NCBI RefSeq assembly: GCF_036365825.1 | Contig: NZ_CP142675.1 | Location: 1,364,001 to 1,428,000 of the forward strand | Length of the DNA stretch: 64,000 nucleotides | Origin: Qipengyuania sp. HL-TH1 | Lineage (GTDB): Bacteria > Pseudomonadota > Alphaproteobacteria > Sphingomonadales > Sphingomonadaceae | Direction: 5' to 3' | Shown: positions 54,355 to 63,798 of the stretch, in pieces | Position numbering within the stretch: the stretch's first letter is position 1 | How the letters are laid out: every line of letters starts with the position of its first letter | Position numbers and translations under genes: made by a program | The notes under the pieces: generated by a model | What the model was told of the DNA's origin: nothing | The model's input: the letters and a program-made list of their open reading frames with translations, nothing else | Databases searched by the model: none

Positions 54355-54420
54355 CCTTCTAAGGGGGTTGCGCGGCACGGGCACGGACTTGCCCGCCGAG
54401 GGCGCCGACCCCTTAGAAGG
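54355..54420 (-). promoter_or_regulatory. Inverted repeat sequestering the atpI ribosome-binding site
   Basis: CCTTCTAAGGGG (54355-54366) is the perfect complement of CCCCTTAGAAGG (54409-54420). In the minus-strand transcript the second arm reads CCCCTTAGAAGG, directly followed by AG, so it contains most of the atpI AAGGAG sequence. The 42-nt interior has its own CGGGCA/TGCCCG hairpin. If folded in RNA, the SD would be paired. Confidence 0.6.
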
Positions 54421-54472
54421 GGGGTCGTGGCGAGTCAACACGGCGCGGAGCTAGCGGCGCCTGAAGTATCGC

Positions 54473-54495
54473 AAAAAACCCGCTTTCCTTACGGG
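54473..54495 (-). terminator. Possible terminator at the end of ydbL
   Basis: On the minus strand CCCG (at 54495) and CGGG (at 54482) flank a 9-nt loop that includes the stop codon, followed by six T. The 4-bp stem is short, so it is marginal. Confidence 0.45.
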
Positions 54496-54890
54496 CAGCG
54501 CGGATCGCGCAGCGGGGCGCCGGTGCCGCGGGTCTGCCAGCTGCCATCGGGTGCCTGGTATTTCTCGCCCGGTTCGGTGGCAAGGATCGCCTGGCATCCG
54601 GCGGTCAGGGCATATTCCTCGATCGTCGCATTGTTTGCCTTGGCGCGTTCGGAATAGACCGCGCGGCGCTTGATGTTGATGTCGTTGACGATCCGGCGCA
54701 GCGCGGGCGTTTCGCCGACCACGATACCCAGATAGCCATCCATCCGCTCGCCGACCTGGCCCGACGAACGGGCCGCGGCATAGGCGGGATCGCGCTGCGC
54801 GAAGGCCGGCGCGGCGAAGCCGCCCAGCGCGGTGGCCATGGCCGCAGCCACCAGAACCGGTTTCGTCATCTTGTTCATAATGTCACCCAT
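54489..54890 (-). CDS. ydbL: YdbL-like periplasmic protein (DUF1318)
   Basis: A 133-residue secreted protein. Signal TKPVLVAAAMATALGGFAAPAFA then a DUF1318 domain (YAAARSSGQVGERMDGYLGI, IVNDINIKRRAVYSERA, ATIEEYALTAGC). In E. coli YdbL modulates the YdbH-YnbE bridge. ATG at 54890 shares a base with the ynbE stop; an internal ATG at 54878 is an alternative. Confidence 0.9.
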   Translation of the reverse strand: MGDIMNKMTKPVLVAAAMATALGGFAAPAFAQRDPAYAAARSSGQVGERMDGYLGIVVGETPALRRIVNDINIKRRAVYSERAKANNATIEEYALTAGCQAILATEPGEKYQAPDGSWQTRGTGAPLRDPRCP

Positions 54891-55084
54891 CAGAAGATAT
54901 CCGCATTGTCCTCGATCGTATTGCCCGCATCCTCGGCGAGCCGGTAGATCACTTCCTGGCGGATGTTGACGTTCAGCTCGATCACGATCGGCTCTTCGGG
55001 CGCATTTACCGTAATGCATCCGCCCAGCGCGACTGTGGCCAGCATGGCTGTCGCCACCCTCCCGGTCAATTTGGGGTAATTCAT
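54890..55084 (-). CDS. ynbE: YnbE-like lipoprotein
   Basis: A 64-residue lipoprotein. MNYPKLTGRVATAMLATVALGGC with lipobox LGGC, followed by VNAPEEPIVIELNVNIRQEVI, the YnbE family core. In E. coli YnbE multimerises with YdbH in an intermembrane bridge. 5 bp after ydbH, sharing a base with ydbL. Confidence 0.9.
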   Translation of the reverse strand: MNYPKLTGRVATAMLATVALGGCITVNAPEEPIVIELNVNIRQEVIYRLAEDAGNTIEDNADIF

Positions 55085-55089
55085 AGCCC

Positions 55090-58000
55090 TCACTCGCTTT
55101 CCTGCTCCTGAATAGGGATTTCGTCCGGAATGATGTCGTCCGGGTCGATAATCGGTTCGGCCTCGGCGCCGGTGATCGAACGGCGCAGCAATCGCGTGCC
55201 ATCGTCGGACAGCAAGCCCAGCGAACGGGGATCGCGCACCGATGCCGGATCGTACAGCGATTTGAGATTGTTCAACAGCTGGTAGAACTGGGCCTTGATG
55301 TTGATGCGGAACTGCAGCGGCAGCGATGCGAGGCGCTTGGTGACGAAGTTGGACTTGGCGCCCTCCCCCTGCCGGATTCCGTCGAAACGGACACGGGTCA
55401 CGATCTCGCCGGTCAGCGGGCCTTCCATGATCACCCGCATCTGCGAATAATCGAGGCTTTTCAGCGCATCGAAGGCAAAGTTGGCGATCGGCGAGAGGTC
55501 CTCATAGGTCAGTCCGCCGACATAGGAGACGGTGCCGCCCGGCGGGCGCGAAATGAGGACGCCGGTATCGATCCGGCCATTGCCGCGTTCGTCGAACACG
55601 ATCGGCACGGTCCCGTCGAACAGCCCCGTCGCGGTGATGTTCTCCAGTTCCATCTCGGTGACGAAGGTCCCGGCATCCAGACCGACGATCTCGAAGATGT
55701 AGCGCCGTTCCTCGCTGACTCCGAGATTGAGATCGACATCGCGCAGGATCAGCTGCCCGCCCATGAACGGCCAGGTGCCACCCGACACCGCGAGCAATTC
55801 GCCGTTTTGCAGCGCAAAGCCGACTTCGCCGTCGAATACCTCGACCCCGGGATTGACCGACGCGACGCGAATCGTCTGCCCGGGCGCAGTCGTCAAATTG
55901 AGCAGATCGGTAAATTCAATCGTCCCGCTAGCGCCCTTCACCGGGCCAAAAGCAGCCGCGAAATCGAGGTCGTCGGTGGTAAAGCGCCCGGTACTGGTCA
56001 CGGTCCCGTCTACCGCCCAGTCGATCCGGCCCCGCCCGGTGACGGTTCCTTCGGTATTGGCGACCACGCCCTTGGTCAGGCTCGACAGCTCCATCGGCTG
56101 CAGCCCGGCATCGAATTGCAGGCCGGGCACCGCAAGATCGGCAAAGCCCGCACCACTGGCCAGATCGTGGCGAATATCGACCGCGGTGACGAGCCGGTCG
56201 CTCGCCGGATGGCGCAAATCGGCCTGCGCAGCGATGACATTATCGATCAGCGCAAGCACCGCACCGTGCGCGACCAGCGGCTCGAACCGTGCGGGTTCGT
56301 CGCGGTCGACCAGCGTGAACTCGCCTTCCTCGATCGCCAGCTGGCCATCGGCGAAACGCCACTGGCCGCTGGCCTGCGTCAGGTTCATCGGCACCGCCGC
56401 TAGCGCGATATCCGCATCGCTGAACGTCCCCGCGATATCGTCGCCCAGCCGCGCCTCCAGCCCCGACACGCGGAACCGGCTGGCGGTGTCCGCCGGGCCG
56501 AGCGCGACATCGATCGCCTTGGCGGTCATCACACCCGGATAAGCGAAGCCGACCGGACCGGAGGCGAGCCGGATCGGCGTTTCGCCCAGATATCCCTCGA
56601 GATCGAGCGACGATGTTCCGGCGGCGATCCGCAGGCCGCCGGGTCCGCTGTTCAGAATTGCGCGCCCACGCGGGGGGCATAGCGTCAGGCCGCGCTTCTC
56701 GAAGGCGAGGTTGGCGAGCTCGAGGCGATCGAAGCGGACATCGGTGCACGACCGCCACAAAGCCAGCTGTCTGTCGCCGTACCGCCCCTCGACCGGCAAC
56801 CGCAGATTGGTCGCCGAGCCGCCCGGCAGCGCGCCGCTGGCCTCCACCCGGCCCGCAAAGCCGAGCGCCCCGCCCGGCCCCTGCGCGATCATGATCTGCG
56901 GCACGGCAAGCACCGAACTGCCCGCGGAATACCGCTCCATCGCCAGGCGGAAAATCGAGCCGCCCGAATCGCTGCGTTCCATCCGCCCGCTGATCCGCGG
57001 CATGTCCGCGCCGCCGGTGGCGATATTGCCCACGATGCGCGGCATTTCGCCGGTACGCGCAGCGATTTCGACGCGCGATAGCGACACCAGCCGTGCGCCG
57101 CTGCCGCCGCGCAATTCGGCGCGCGGGGTGAGCAGCGAATACCCCTCGGGATCGAACCGCAAACGGATATCGGCATCGAGCGCGCTGCCGCGGGTCTCCG
57201 CCTGCAAGGCATTCGCCATCTTGCGGGTCAGCGGTGCGACCAGCGTCCCCTCGCCAGTCCGCGCGAGCGATTCCACCGTCGCCACCAATCCGCGCCCTAG
57301 CCGCAATCCATTGCCTTCCAGGCTGCCTTCGAGCTGGAGCCGCTCGACCCCGTCGCTGGCACGCAACTGCCCTTCTGCGGTCAGCACCGCCGCAAGCACC
57401 TGCGGGGTATCGACCCCGCGTGCTGCGAGCGAATATTTTGCCGTCGTCAGCCGGTCGCGCATTTGCGCGCGAACCGTGCCCATGATGGCGGAAGCGGTGT
57501 TGCCCGCATAATGCGTTTCGCCGCCCTCGAGCCGGGCCTCGATCGCCGGATTTGCCAATCGCGTGTCGGCCGCGACCGTGAGGTCCAGCGCATAGTCGTC
57601 GAGCGTGAGCGCCTGGTCTTCGCACACCAGCGAGGCGAGACGCACCGGGCCGGAGAATTGCGGTTCGCCCGAGGTCGAGGTGAGCTTGCCATAGGCGCTC
57701 GTCCGGCCTGCTTCACACCCCGGCAGCGCAAGCCCGGGCGCAAGCGCGGCCAGCGTGCCGTCCCAGCCATGGCTGACCAGTCCGGTGCCAGCGATCTTGA
57801 GTCCGACAGGGCCGTAATCGGTTTCGATCAAGCCGCGCCCGTCGCGGATGGTCAGATTGAGGTTGGGCAGGCCGGCAGGGCTTTCGCTCGGCCCGAACAC
57901 CAGCGGGTCGAGGCTTCCCAGGCTGAACTTGCCATCACGATAGGTCCCGTAGAGACGCGGTTCGACCAGCGTGACCCCGCCGATCTCGGGCACGCCGAAG

Positions 58001-58314
58001 CGGTGCCGCAGTGTTACGATCACCCGTTCAGCGGTAAAATCGGGCGCATCGGGGTCGCCGAGCACGACCTGAGACAGTACCTGCGTCTGGCCGCCGACGC
58101 GGTCTATCGTGTAACTGGCGGGAATAACGTTCGCGTCAAGCTGGTCACGGATGATGTCGTCGACGATCTGCTCGCGCGACATCCAGACCGCCAGCGCGGC
58201 GCCCAGTACCAACGCAAGGAAGGCAAGCACAATCGCCCAGCGCTTGCGGCGCCAGCCTGCCCGCCGCACGGAATCGGCGGCCGTCATGTCATCGTCGCTC
58301 GCGGCCCGCTCCAT
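55090..58314 (-). CDS. ydbH: YdbH-family AsmA-like intermembrane transport protein
   Basis: A 1074-residue protein with one N-terminal membrane segment (WAIVLAFLALVLGAALAVW, about 24-42), the rest repeated beta-strands of an AsmA-like/RBG bridge. The YdbH C-terminal part shows GTFVTEMELENITATGLFDGTVPIVFDERGNG and PGGTVSYVGGLTYEDLSPIANF. It moves phospholipids between the inner and outer membranes. The ATG at 58314 is chosen; a GTG at 58323 would add three residues. Followed by ynbE and ydbL. Confidence 0.92.
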   Translation of the reverse strand: MERAASDDDMTAADSVRRAGWRRKRWAIVLAFLALVLGAALAVWMSREQIVDDIIRDQLDANVIPASYTIDRVGGQTQVLSQVVLGDPDAPDFTAERVIVTLRHRFGVPEIGGVTLVEPRLYGTYRDGKFSLGSLDPLVFGPSESPAGLPNLNLTIRDGRGLIETDYGPVGLKIAGTGLVSHGWDGTLAALAPGLALPGCEAGRTSAYGKLTSTSGEPQFSGPVRLASLVCEDQALTLDDYALDLTVAADTRLANPAIEARLEGGETHYAGNTASAIMGTVRAQMRDRLTTAKYSLAARGVDTPQVLAAVLTAEGQLRASDGVERLQLEGSLEGNGLRLGRGLVATVESLARTGEGTLVAPLTRKMANALQAETRGSALDADIRLRFDPEGYSLLTPRAELRGGSGARLVSLSRVEIAARTGEMPRIVGNIATGGADMPRISGRMERSDSGGSIFRLAMERYSAGSSVLAVPQIMIAQGPGGALGFAGRVEASGALPGGSATNLRLPVEGRYGDRQLALWRSCTDVRFDRLELANLAFEKRGLTLCPPRGRAILNSGPGGLRIAAGTSSLDLEGYLGETPIRLASGPVGFAYPGVMTAKAIDVALGPADTASRFRVSGLEARLGDDIAGTFSDADIALAAVPMNLTQASGQWRFADGQLAIEEGEFTLVDRDEPARFEPLVAHGAVLALIDNVIAAQADLRHPASDRLVTAVDIRHDLASGAGFADLAVPGLQFDAGLQPMELSSLTKGVVANTEGTVTGRGRIDWAVDGTVTSTGRFTTDDLDFAAAFGPVKGASGTIEFTDLLNLTTAPGQTIRVASVNPGVEVFDGEVGFALQNGELLAVSGGTWPFMGGQLILRDVDLNLGVSEERRYIFEIVGLDAGTFVTEMELENITATGLFDGTVPIVFDERGNGRIDTGVLISRPPGGTVSYVGGLTYEDLSPIANFAFDALKSLDYSQMRVIMEGPLTGEIVTRVRFDGIRQGEGAKSNFVTKRLASLPLQFRINIKAQFYQLLNNLKSLYDPASVRDPRSLGLLSDDGTRLLRRSITGAEAEPIIDPDDIIPDEIPIQEQESE

Positions 58315-58322
58315 CGATCCCA

Positions 58323-58359
58323 CACTTGCGCGTATTGCCTGCTAAAGGCAATGCAAGTG
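58323..58359. promoter_or_regulatory. Interrupted palindrome over the radC/ydbH divergent starts
   Basis: ATTGCCT-gctaa-AGGCAAT (58334-58352) is a perfect 7-bp stem; after a 4-base bulge it continues as CACTTGC (58323-58329) with GCAAGTG (58353-58359). It overlaps the predicted radC start and ends 9 bp from the ydbH ATG, so it may regulate either gene. Confidence 0.55.
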
Positions 58360-59085
58360 CGTCAAACGCGGCGCATGGGGGAATGGTTGCCGGGGGATAC
58401 GAATAAATCGGCGACGCATGCCGGTGCCGGGCACCGCCAGCGTCTGCGCGAACGCCTGCTGTCGGGCGGTGCCGAAGCACTCGCCGATTACGAACTGCTC
58501 GAATTCCTGCTCTTCGCCGCGATCCGCCAGGGCGATACCAAGCCGCTGGCCAAGACGCTGATTGCCCATTTCGGGTCGTTCTCGGGTGTCCTCGCCGCCG
58601 ATCCGCAGGCGCTGCAACGGGTCAAGGGCATGGGCGAAGCCAGCGCCGCGGCACTTTATGCCTGCAGTCTGGCCGCCCGGCGGATGGCGCGCGGCGCAGT
58701 GCAGGACAAGCCGGTGCTGGCGAGCTGGCAGGCGCTGCTCGATTATCTCGCGATCGACATGGCGCATCTCGCTCACGAGCGCGTCCGCGTGCTTTACCTG
58801 AATGCGCAGAACCGGCTGATCCTCGACCACCTGCTTGGCGAGGGGTCGATCGACGAGGCGGCGATCCACCCGCGCGAAGTAATTCGCAAGGCGTTCGATA
58901 TCGGCGCGACCGCGCTGATCCTGGTGCACAACCACCCCAGCGGGAATCCCGAACCCAGCCGTGCCGATATCGCTATCACCGCGCGGATTGCCGAGGCCGG
59001 CCGCCTGCTCGGCGTGACTGTGCACGACCATGTGATCATCGGCCGCGAGGGCAATGTCTCGCTGCGCGCGAAGGGCCTGATCTAA
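58351..59085 (+). CDS. radC: RadC family JAB/MPN-domain protein
   Basis: A 244-residue RadC-type protein. N-terminal helix-hairpin-helix-like part (LADYELLEFLLFAAIRQGDT, RVKGMGEASAAALYA) and the C-terminal JAMM domain with VHNHPSGNPEPSRADI. The family is not directly required for DNA repair; function unresolved. ATG at 58351 has AAAGG very close upstream; GTG at 58357 or ATG at 58375 are alternatives. Its stop is adjacent to the convergent transglutaminase gene stop. Confidence 0.9.
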   Translation: MQVRQTRRMGEWLPGDTNKSATHAGAGHRQRLRERLLSGGAEALADYELLEFLLFAAIRQGDTKPLAKTLIAHFGSFSGVLAADPQALQRVKGMGEASAAALYACSLAARRMARGAVQDKPVLASWQALLDYLAIDMAHLAHERVRVLYLNAQNRLILDHLLGEGSIDEAAIHPREVIRKAFDIGATALILVHNHPSGNPEPSRADIAITARIAEAGRLLGVTVHDHVIIGREGNVSLRAKGLI

Positions 59086-61860
59086 TCAGCGCGGGACCAG
59101 GCCGTAGCCCTTGTACTGGCGATCGATACCCGGTTCGATCCGCCGCGCGTAAATCAGATCCTCGCGCCCGCTCTTGTCACCGCTCTCCAGCCGGATCAGG
59201 CCGCGCAGGAACAGGCTAGCCGCCTGCCCAGGCTCCTGCGCCAGTGCCGCCTCCAGATCCGCCATCGCCTCGTCCTTGCGGCCAAGACGGTAATAGGCAA
59301 GCGCGCGGCTATCGAGCACGCCGGGCGCATTGCCCGAGACCGCAACTGCCCGGTCGCAGACCTCCTCGGCCAGTTCGAGCTGGTAGCTCCAGATACCCGC
59401 GGTCCAACACTGCGAATTGAGCAGTGATACGTCGTCGGGCTGGCGGTCGAGAGCGACCTGGAGCCGGTCCCACGCCTCGGCGGCGCGGTCCGCATGGCCG
59501 GACATTTCGGCCCACGCGGTGTCGACGTCAACGCCCTCGTCCCCCGACAGGCCCAGCCGGTCGAGCAAGTCGAGCGCCTCGTCCGCGCGGCCCGCCAGCG
59601 ACAGTCGCAGCGCGAGGTTCGAGGCATATTCGAAATCGCCCTGCAAATCGAAAGCGGTCTGCGCATCCGCCAGCGCCAAATCGTATTCGCCCATGGCGTT
59701 GTAGGCCTCGCCGCGCAGCAGATACAGCTCTGCGCTGCCTTCCAGATCGATCGCGCGATCCAAATCGGCGATCGCATCCTCGTAGTCGCGCGCCAGGGTC
59801 AACAGGGTCCCGCGAAAGGCGTGGAAGGCCGCCATATCGGACTTGAGCTCGATCAGTTTCGACGCGCCGTCGATATGCGGCTGGAGCCGCCGGGCGATGG
59901 TCTTGTCGTCAAGCTCCCACAGCCGCGCGGGACCCTCGATGCGCAGCACCGGGTCCCCGCTGGCGATCCGGCGAATGGCACGGCGCGCATCGCCGAGTTC
60001 GGCAGCCGGAATCTCGGTGGGAACATAGGATGTGGAATCGCGGAATTCGAACGTCTCCTCGCCCAGTTCGGCGGCGCGGATGAAGCGTGTCCCCGCGGCG
60101 AGCTCGTCGAGTGTGTCGATACCGCTCAGTTGAACAGCGTCGCTGTTTTCGGGCAGCTGGTAGGTCCACAGTTCCGCCATCGTCAGCGGGCCACCGGTGC
60201 GATAGGGGATCTCGCGCCATGCCGAGCGCGCACGATCTGGCTGGAAGCTCCAATTGGTGGTCGCCCCGGTCACATAATGGCTGGCGACGCCGCGATCGAA
60301 TTCGAACTGGTCGAAGGCCATGCCCTCGGCGACCAGCCGGGCGACCCCGGCCTCGTCGTCATAGGTAATGCGCGCGTCGTAAACGACGCCCCCGATGACG
60401 TCTTCGAGATACTTGGTCGCCGCCCCGACCACGATCATGGGATCGTCCTGTGCTGCCTCCGCGCGCCAACGCGCACCCATCGAGCCGCGAAATTCGATGT
60501 CGGCGGTATACAGCGCGGGCATGTCGACCCCTGCCGACATGTCATAGGTCACTTTCAGCAGCCGGTCGGGCGCTTGGGGCCAGCGCTGCGTAACCGGGAT
60601 CAGGTCGGCGCCTTCGCTGCGGATCGGCAGGGCCCAGCCGAAGTCGGGCACTTCGTCGATCGTCGCCAGCCGCGACCCGGCATTGGTCCCGTCGAGCCAA
60701 TAGTCCGTGCCGGCGATTTGCGCGCGCACAATCATATGGTCGAAGGCGCCCGGGATCGGCTGCGAAATCGCCACCGCATCGCCATTGTCGCTATCGACCA
60801 GTACCGCTTCGGCCTCGATCCCCATCGCGCGCAGCATGGCCAGCAGCAGCAGGCTCTTGGCCTTGCAGTCGCCATAGCGGTTCGCCCAGGTCAGTTCGGG
60901 CGCCTGGGGCAGGTAATTGCCGCCGTCCATGCCGTTGAGCAGGTAGCTGACCTCGTCCTGCACCATCCGCAATGCCATCGCCGCGCGTTCGAGCGGCACG
61001 TCGGTGGCCTGTTCGATCCGCGCCACCTCGCTGGCGATCGCGCCGCCGGGCGCAATGGTACCCTCGGTCGTGAAATAGCGGCTCATCGACTGCGAGACGT
61101 GGGCCCAGTCGGTAAAGCTGCCGACCTGAATTTGCGGCCCCACCGTAAACCGGCCCGGCGCATCCTCGGGCATGGGGTCGGGCTCGGCCACCGGCAGGCT
61201 GAAATCGAGCACGGTATACCCGCTCTCGTTCCAGCTCTCGGGCGCAGCCACATCGCCCAGCGTCTTCCACTGGATTGGCGCCGATTCGGGCCATGACAGC
61301 CGCAGGCGCCCCAGCCCGATCTTGGTCGGCTCGGCAACAATTCCTTCGGCAAACTGCATTTCGCCCGCCAGCGCCTGGTCGCGCAGGCTGCTCGACGACG
61401 TTACCCGCAGCACATCGCCGATCTTCAGCCCCGGAATGGCGAAAGCGGCGGTCAGGACACCATCGACCGAGCGCCGCTCGAGTTCACGTTCGCGGCGCAG
61501 GATTTCGGGCCGCAGCCCATCGGCGAGGAGATCGATGACCGCGCCATCGCGCAGGATCTCGAGCCGGTGCACCGCCAGGTCGCCCTTGTCGGGCAGCCAG
61601 GCCAGCTGGATCGTTCCCGCCTGCTGCAATGTCTGCGTGGTATCGAGCCAATAGGCGATATCGGTGTAGCGCGTGACGGTGCCGTCCTCGAGCCGGACCT
61701 GCCGGTCGTAAAGCGGAATGTTGTCACGCGATTCCGCAAGGCCGCCGTCATACAGCGGTTCGACCCAGGCGGGCGGTTCGACATAACGGACTTCCTCACC
61801 CGCCAACACGGGAGCGGCGAGGACAAACAGCGGCACGGCAGCAAGTGAACGGTACGACAA
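59086..61860 (-). CDS. DUF3857 transglutaminase-like protein with TPR tail
   Basis: A 924-residue exported protein. The preferred start is TTG at 61860, with GGGGAG 10 bases upstream, giving a signal peptide (SYRSLAAVPLFVLAAPVLA); the frame also has a GTG at 61947 without a good ribosome-binding site. DUF3857 (about 35-230) precedes a transglutaminase-like domain with Cys in NRYGDCKAKSLLLL, His in AFDHMIV and Asp in YWLDGTN. The last about 270 residues are TPR repeats (ALADAQTAFDLQG, AYYRLGRKDEAMADLEAAL). Cell-envelope function unknown; the catalytic Cys-His-Asp is intact. Confidence 0.87.
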   Translation of the reverse strand: MSYRSLAAVPLFVLAAPVLAGEEVRYVEPPAWVEPLYDGGLAESRDNIPLYDRQVRLEDGTVTRYTDIAYWLDTTQTLQQAGTIQLAWLPDKGDLAVHRLEILRDGAVIDLLADGLRPEILRRERELERRSVDGVLTAAFAIPGLKIGDVLRVTSSSSLRDQALAGEMQFAEGIVAEPTKIGLGRLRLSWPESAPIQWKTLGDVAAPESWNESGYTVLDFSLPVAEPDPMPEDAPGRFTVGPQIQVGSFTDWAHVSQSMSRYFTTEGTIAPGGAIASEVARIEQATDVPLERAAMALRMVQDEVSYLLNGMDGGNYLPQAPELTWANRYGDCKAKSLLLLAMLRAMGIEAEAVLVDSDNGDAVAISQPIPGAFDHMIVRAQIAGTDYWLDGTNAGSRLATIDEVPDFGWALPIRSEGADLIPVTQRWPQAPDRLLKVTYDMSAGVDMPALYTADIEFRGSMGARWRAEAAQDDPMIVVGAATKYLEDVIGGVVYDARITYDDEAGVARLVAEGMAFDQFEFDRGVASHYVTGATTNWSFQPDRARSAWREIPYRTGGPLTMAELWTYQLPENSDAVQLSGIDTLDELAAGTRFIRAAELGEETFEFRDSTSYVPTEIPAAELGDARRAIRRIASGDPVLRIEGPARLWELDDKTIARRLQPHIDGASKLIELKSDMAAFHAFRGTLLTLARDYEDAIADLDRAIDLEGSAELYLLRGEAYNAMGEYDLALADAQTAFDLQGDFEYASNLALRLSLAGRADEALDLLDRLGLSGDEGVDVDTAWAEMSGHADRAAEAWDRLQVALDRQPDDVSLLNSQCWTAGIWSYQLELAEEVCDRAVAVSGNAPGVLDSRALAYYRLGRKDEAMADLEAALAQEPGQAASLFLRGLIRLESGDKSGREDLIYARRIEPGIDRQYKGYGLVPR

Positions 61861-62063
61861 GTCTTTGGAACTCCCCCTAATTCCCGCGCATCTATGCGAT
61901 AAGCGGCGGCCTGCCAATATTTCGCCGCCCGAAAGCTGTTGTTTCACGCCGTGCGTGCCGCGCGCACCACAGTGCGGACCGGCTCGCGCGAACCTTGCTA
62001 TTCGGTTGCGCTCCGCCTAGCGGCAGCGCCACGTTTCAGCCCCTATCGCATCCGGAGCTCACC

Positions 62064-63374
62064 ATGGTCCCCCGCTACGCCCGTCCCGAAATGACCGCTT
62101 TGTGGGAGGCCGAGGCGAAGTATCGCATCTGGTTCGAAATCGAGGCGCATGCGACCGAAAAGCTCGGCGAACTGGGCGTGGTCCCGCCGAGCGCGGCCAA
62201 GGCGCTGTGGGACTGGTGGGCAACCGATCCCAAGATCGACGTCGAGGCGATCGACGCGATCGAAGCGGTCACGAAGCACGATGTCATCGCCTTCCTTACC
62301 TGGGTCGCCGAGAATGTCGGCGACGAGGCACGCTTCATGCATCAGGGCATGACCAGCAGCGACGTGCTCGACACGACACTTGCGGTCCAGTTGGCCCGCT
62401 CTGCAGACATCCTGCTGGCCGATCTCGACGGCCTGCTCGAAGCGATTAAGCGCCGCGCGGAGGAACACAAATACACGCCCACCATCGGGCGCAGCCACGG
62501 TATCCATGCCGAACCGGTGACCTTCGGGCTAAAGCTGGCGCAGGCCTATGCCGAATTCGACCGCTGCAAGACCCGGCTGGTGGCGGCGCGCGCGGAAATC
62601 GCGACCTGCGCCATTTCGGGCGCTGTCGGCACCTTCGCCAATATCGACCCGCAGGTGGAAGAGCATGTCGCCGACAAGCTCGGCCTGACCGTGGAGCCGG
62701 TCTCGACGCAGGTCATCCCGCGCGACCGGCACGCAATGTTCTTCTCGACGCTGGCCGTCATCGCCGGTTCGGTCGAGCGGCTGGCGGTCGAGGTTCGCCA
62801 CCTCCAGCGCACCGAAGTGCTCGAGGCGGAAGAATATTTCTCACCCGGCCAGAAGGGGTCGAGCGCGATGCCGCACAAGCGCAACCCGATCCTGACCGAA
62901 AACCTCACCGGCCAGGCGCGCATGATCCGCGCCTATGCCCTGCCAGCGCTGGAAAACGTCGCGCTGTGGCACGAGCGCGACATATCGCATTCCTCGGTCG
63001 AGCGGTTCATCGGCCCCGACGCCTGCATCACGCTGGATTTCGCGCTAGCGCGGCTGACCGGGGTGGTCGACAAGCTGCTGGTTTATCCCGAACGCATGCA
63101 AGCGAACATGGACCGCATGGGCGGGCTGATCCATTCGCAGCGCGTGCTGCTGGCGCTGACGCAGAACGGGGTCAGCCGCGAGGATGCCTACCGCCTCGTC
63201 CAGCGCAATGCGATGAAGGTGTGGGAATCGGATGGCCGGCTGACGCTGCTCGACCTGCTCAAGCGCGACGAGGACGTCACCGCCGCGCTCGGCGCCCAGC
63301 AGCTCGAGGAGAAATTCGACCTCGAATACCACTTCAAGCACGTCGACACGATCTTCGCGCGGGTCTTCGGCTAG
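62064..63374 (+). CDS. purB: Adenylosuccinate lyase
   Basis: A 436-residue fumarase-superfamily enzyme acting twice in purine synthesis (SAICAR to AICAR and adenylosuccinate to AMP). MVPRYARPEMTALWEAEAKY start, TSSDVLDT, the active-site His in RSHGIHAEP and the signature GSSAMPHKRNPILTE. The frame is open from 61995; ATG at 62064 has CCGGAG. Confidence 0.97.
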   Translation: MVPRYARPEMTALWEAEAKYRIWFEIEAHATEKLGELGVVPPSAAKALWDWWATDPKIDVEAIDAIEAVTKHDVIAFLTWVAENVGDEARFMHQGMTSSDVLDTTLAVQLARSADILLADLDGLLEAIKRRAEEHKYTPTIGRSHGIHAEPVTFGLKLAQAYAEFDRCKTRLVAARAEIATCAISGAVGTFANIDPQVEEHVADKLGLTVEPVSTQVIPRDRHAMFFSTLAVIAGSVERLAVEVRHLQRTEVLEAEEYFSPGQKGSSAMPHKRNPILTENLTGQARMIRAYALPALENVALWHERDISHSSVERFIGPDACITLDFALARLTGVVDKLLVYPERMQANMDRMGGLIHSQRVLLALTQNGVSREDAYRLVQRNAMKVWESDGRLTLLDLLKRDEDVTAALGAQQLEEKFDLEYHFKHVDTIFARVFG

Positions 63375-63432
63375 ACGCGGGACGGGTCCCGGCCTAGCAT
63401 CGCCCGACAAGACACAAGAGGGGCTTCACTTC

Positions 63433-63798
63433 ATGCAAATCGTGCGCACCATCGGTTGGGTCCTGCTGCTGTTCTCGCTGCTGGCCTTCAGCTTTTTCAA
63501 CTGGAAGCCGGTCGAAGTGCAGATCTGGTCGAACCTCGTGCTCGAGACCAAGCTGCCCGCGCTGGTGATCATTTCCTTCCTGCTCGGCCTGGTGCCGATG
63601 TGGCTGGTTCACCGCGCCAGCAAATGGCGCGCGCAGCGCCGGATCAATGCGCTGGAGGCTGCGACCACCCGCCTGGCAACCCCGGCTGCGGCGCCCGCGC
63701 CCGCACCGACGCAAACGCCCACCGCCGAGACACCCGCCAGCGACCTGCCGCCCGAACCGGTCAATCCGGTCGACCCCGAGCCGTCGAAACCCGCATGA
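63433..63798 (+). CDS. LapA-domain (DUF1049) membrane protein
   Basis: A 121-residue protein with two membrane segments (IGWVLLLFSLLAFSFFNW and LPALVIISFLLGLVPMWLV) and a Pro/Ala-rich C-terminus, the LapA/DUF1049 layout. Members help envelope biogenesis (LapA with LapB/YciM). The AAGAGGGG ribosome-binding site precedes the ATG. Overlaps pyrF by 4 bp. Confidence 0.88.
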   Translation: MQIVRTIGWVLLLFSLLAFSFFNWKPVEVQIWSNLVLETKLPALVIISFLLGLVPMWLVHRASKWRAQRRINALEAATTRLATPAAAPAPAPTQTPTAETPASDLPPEPVNPVDPEPSKPA

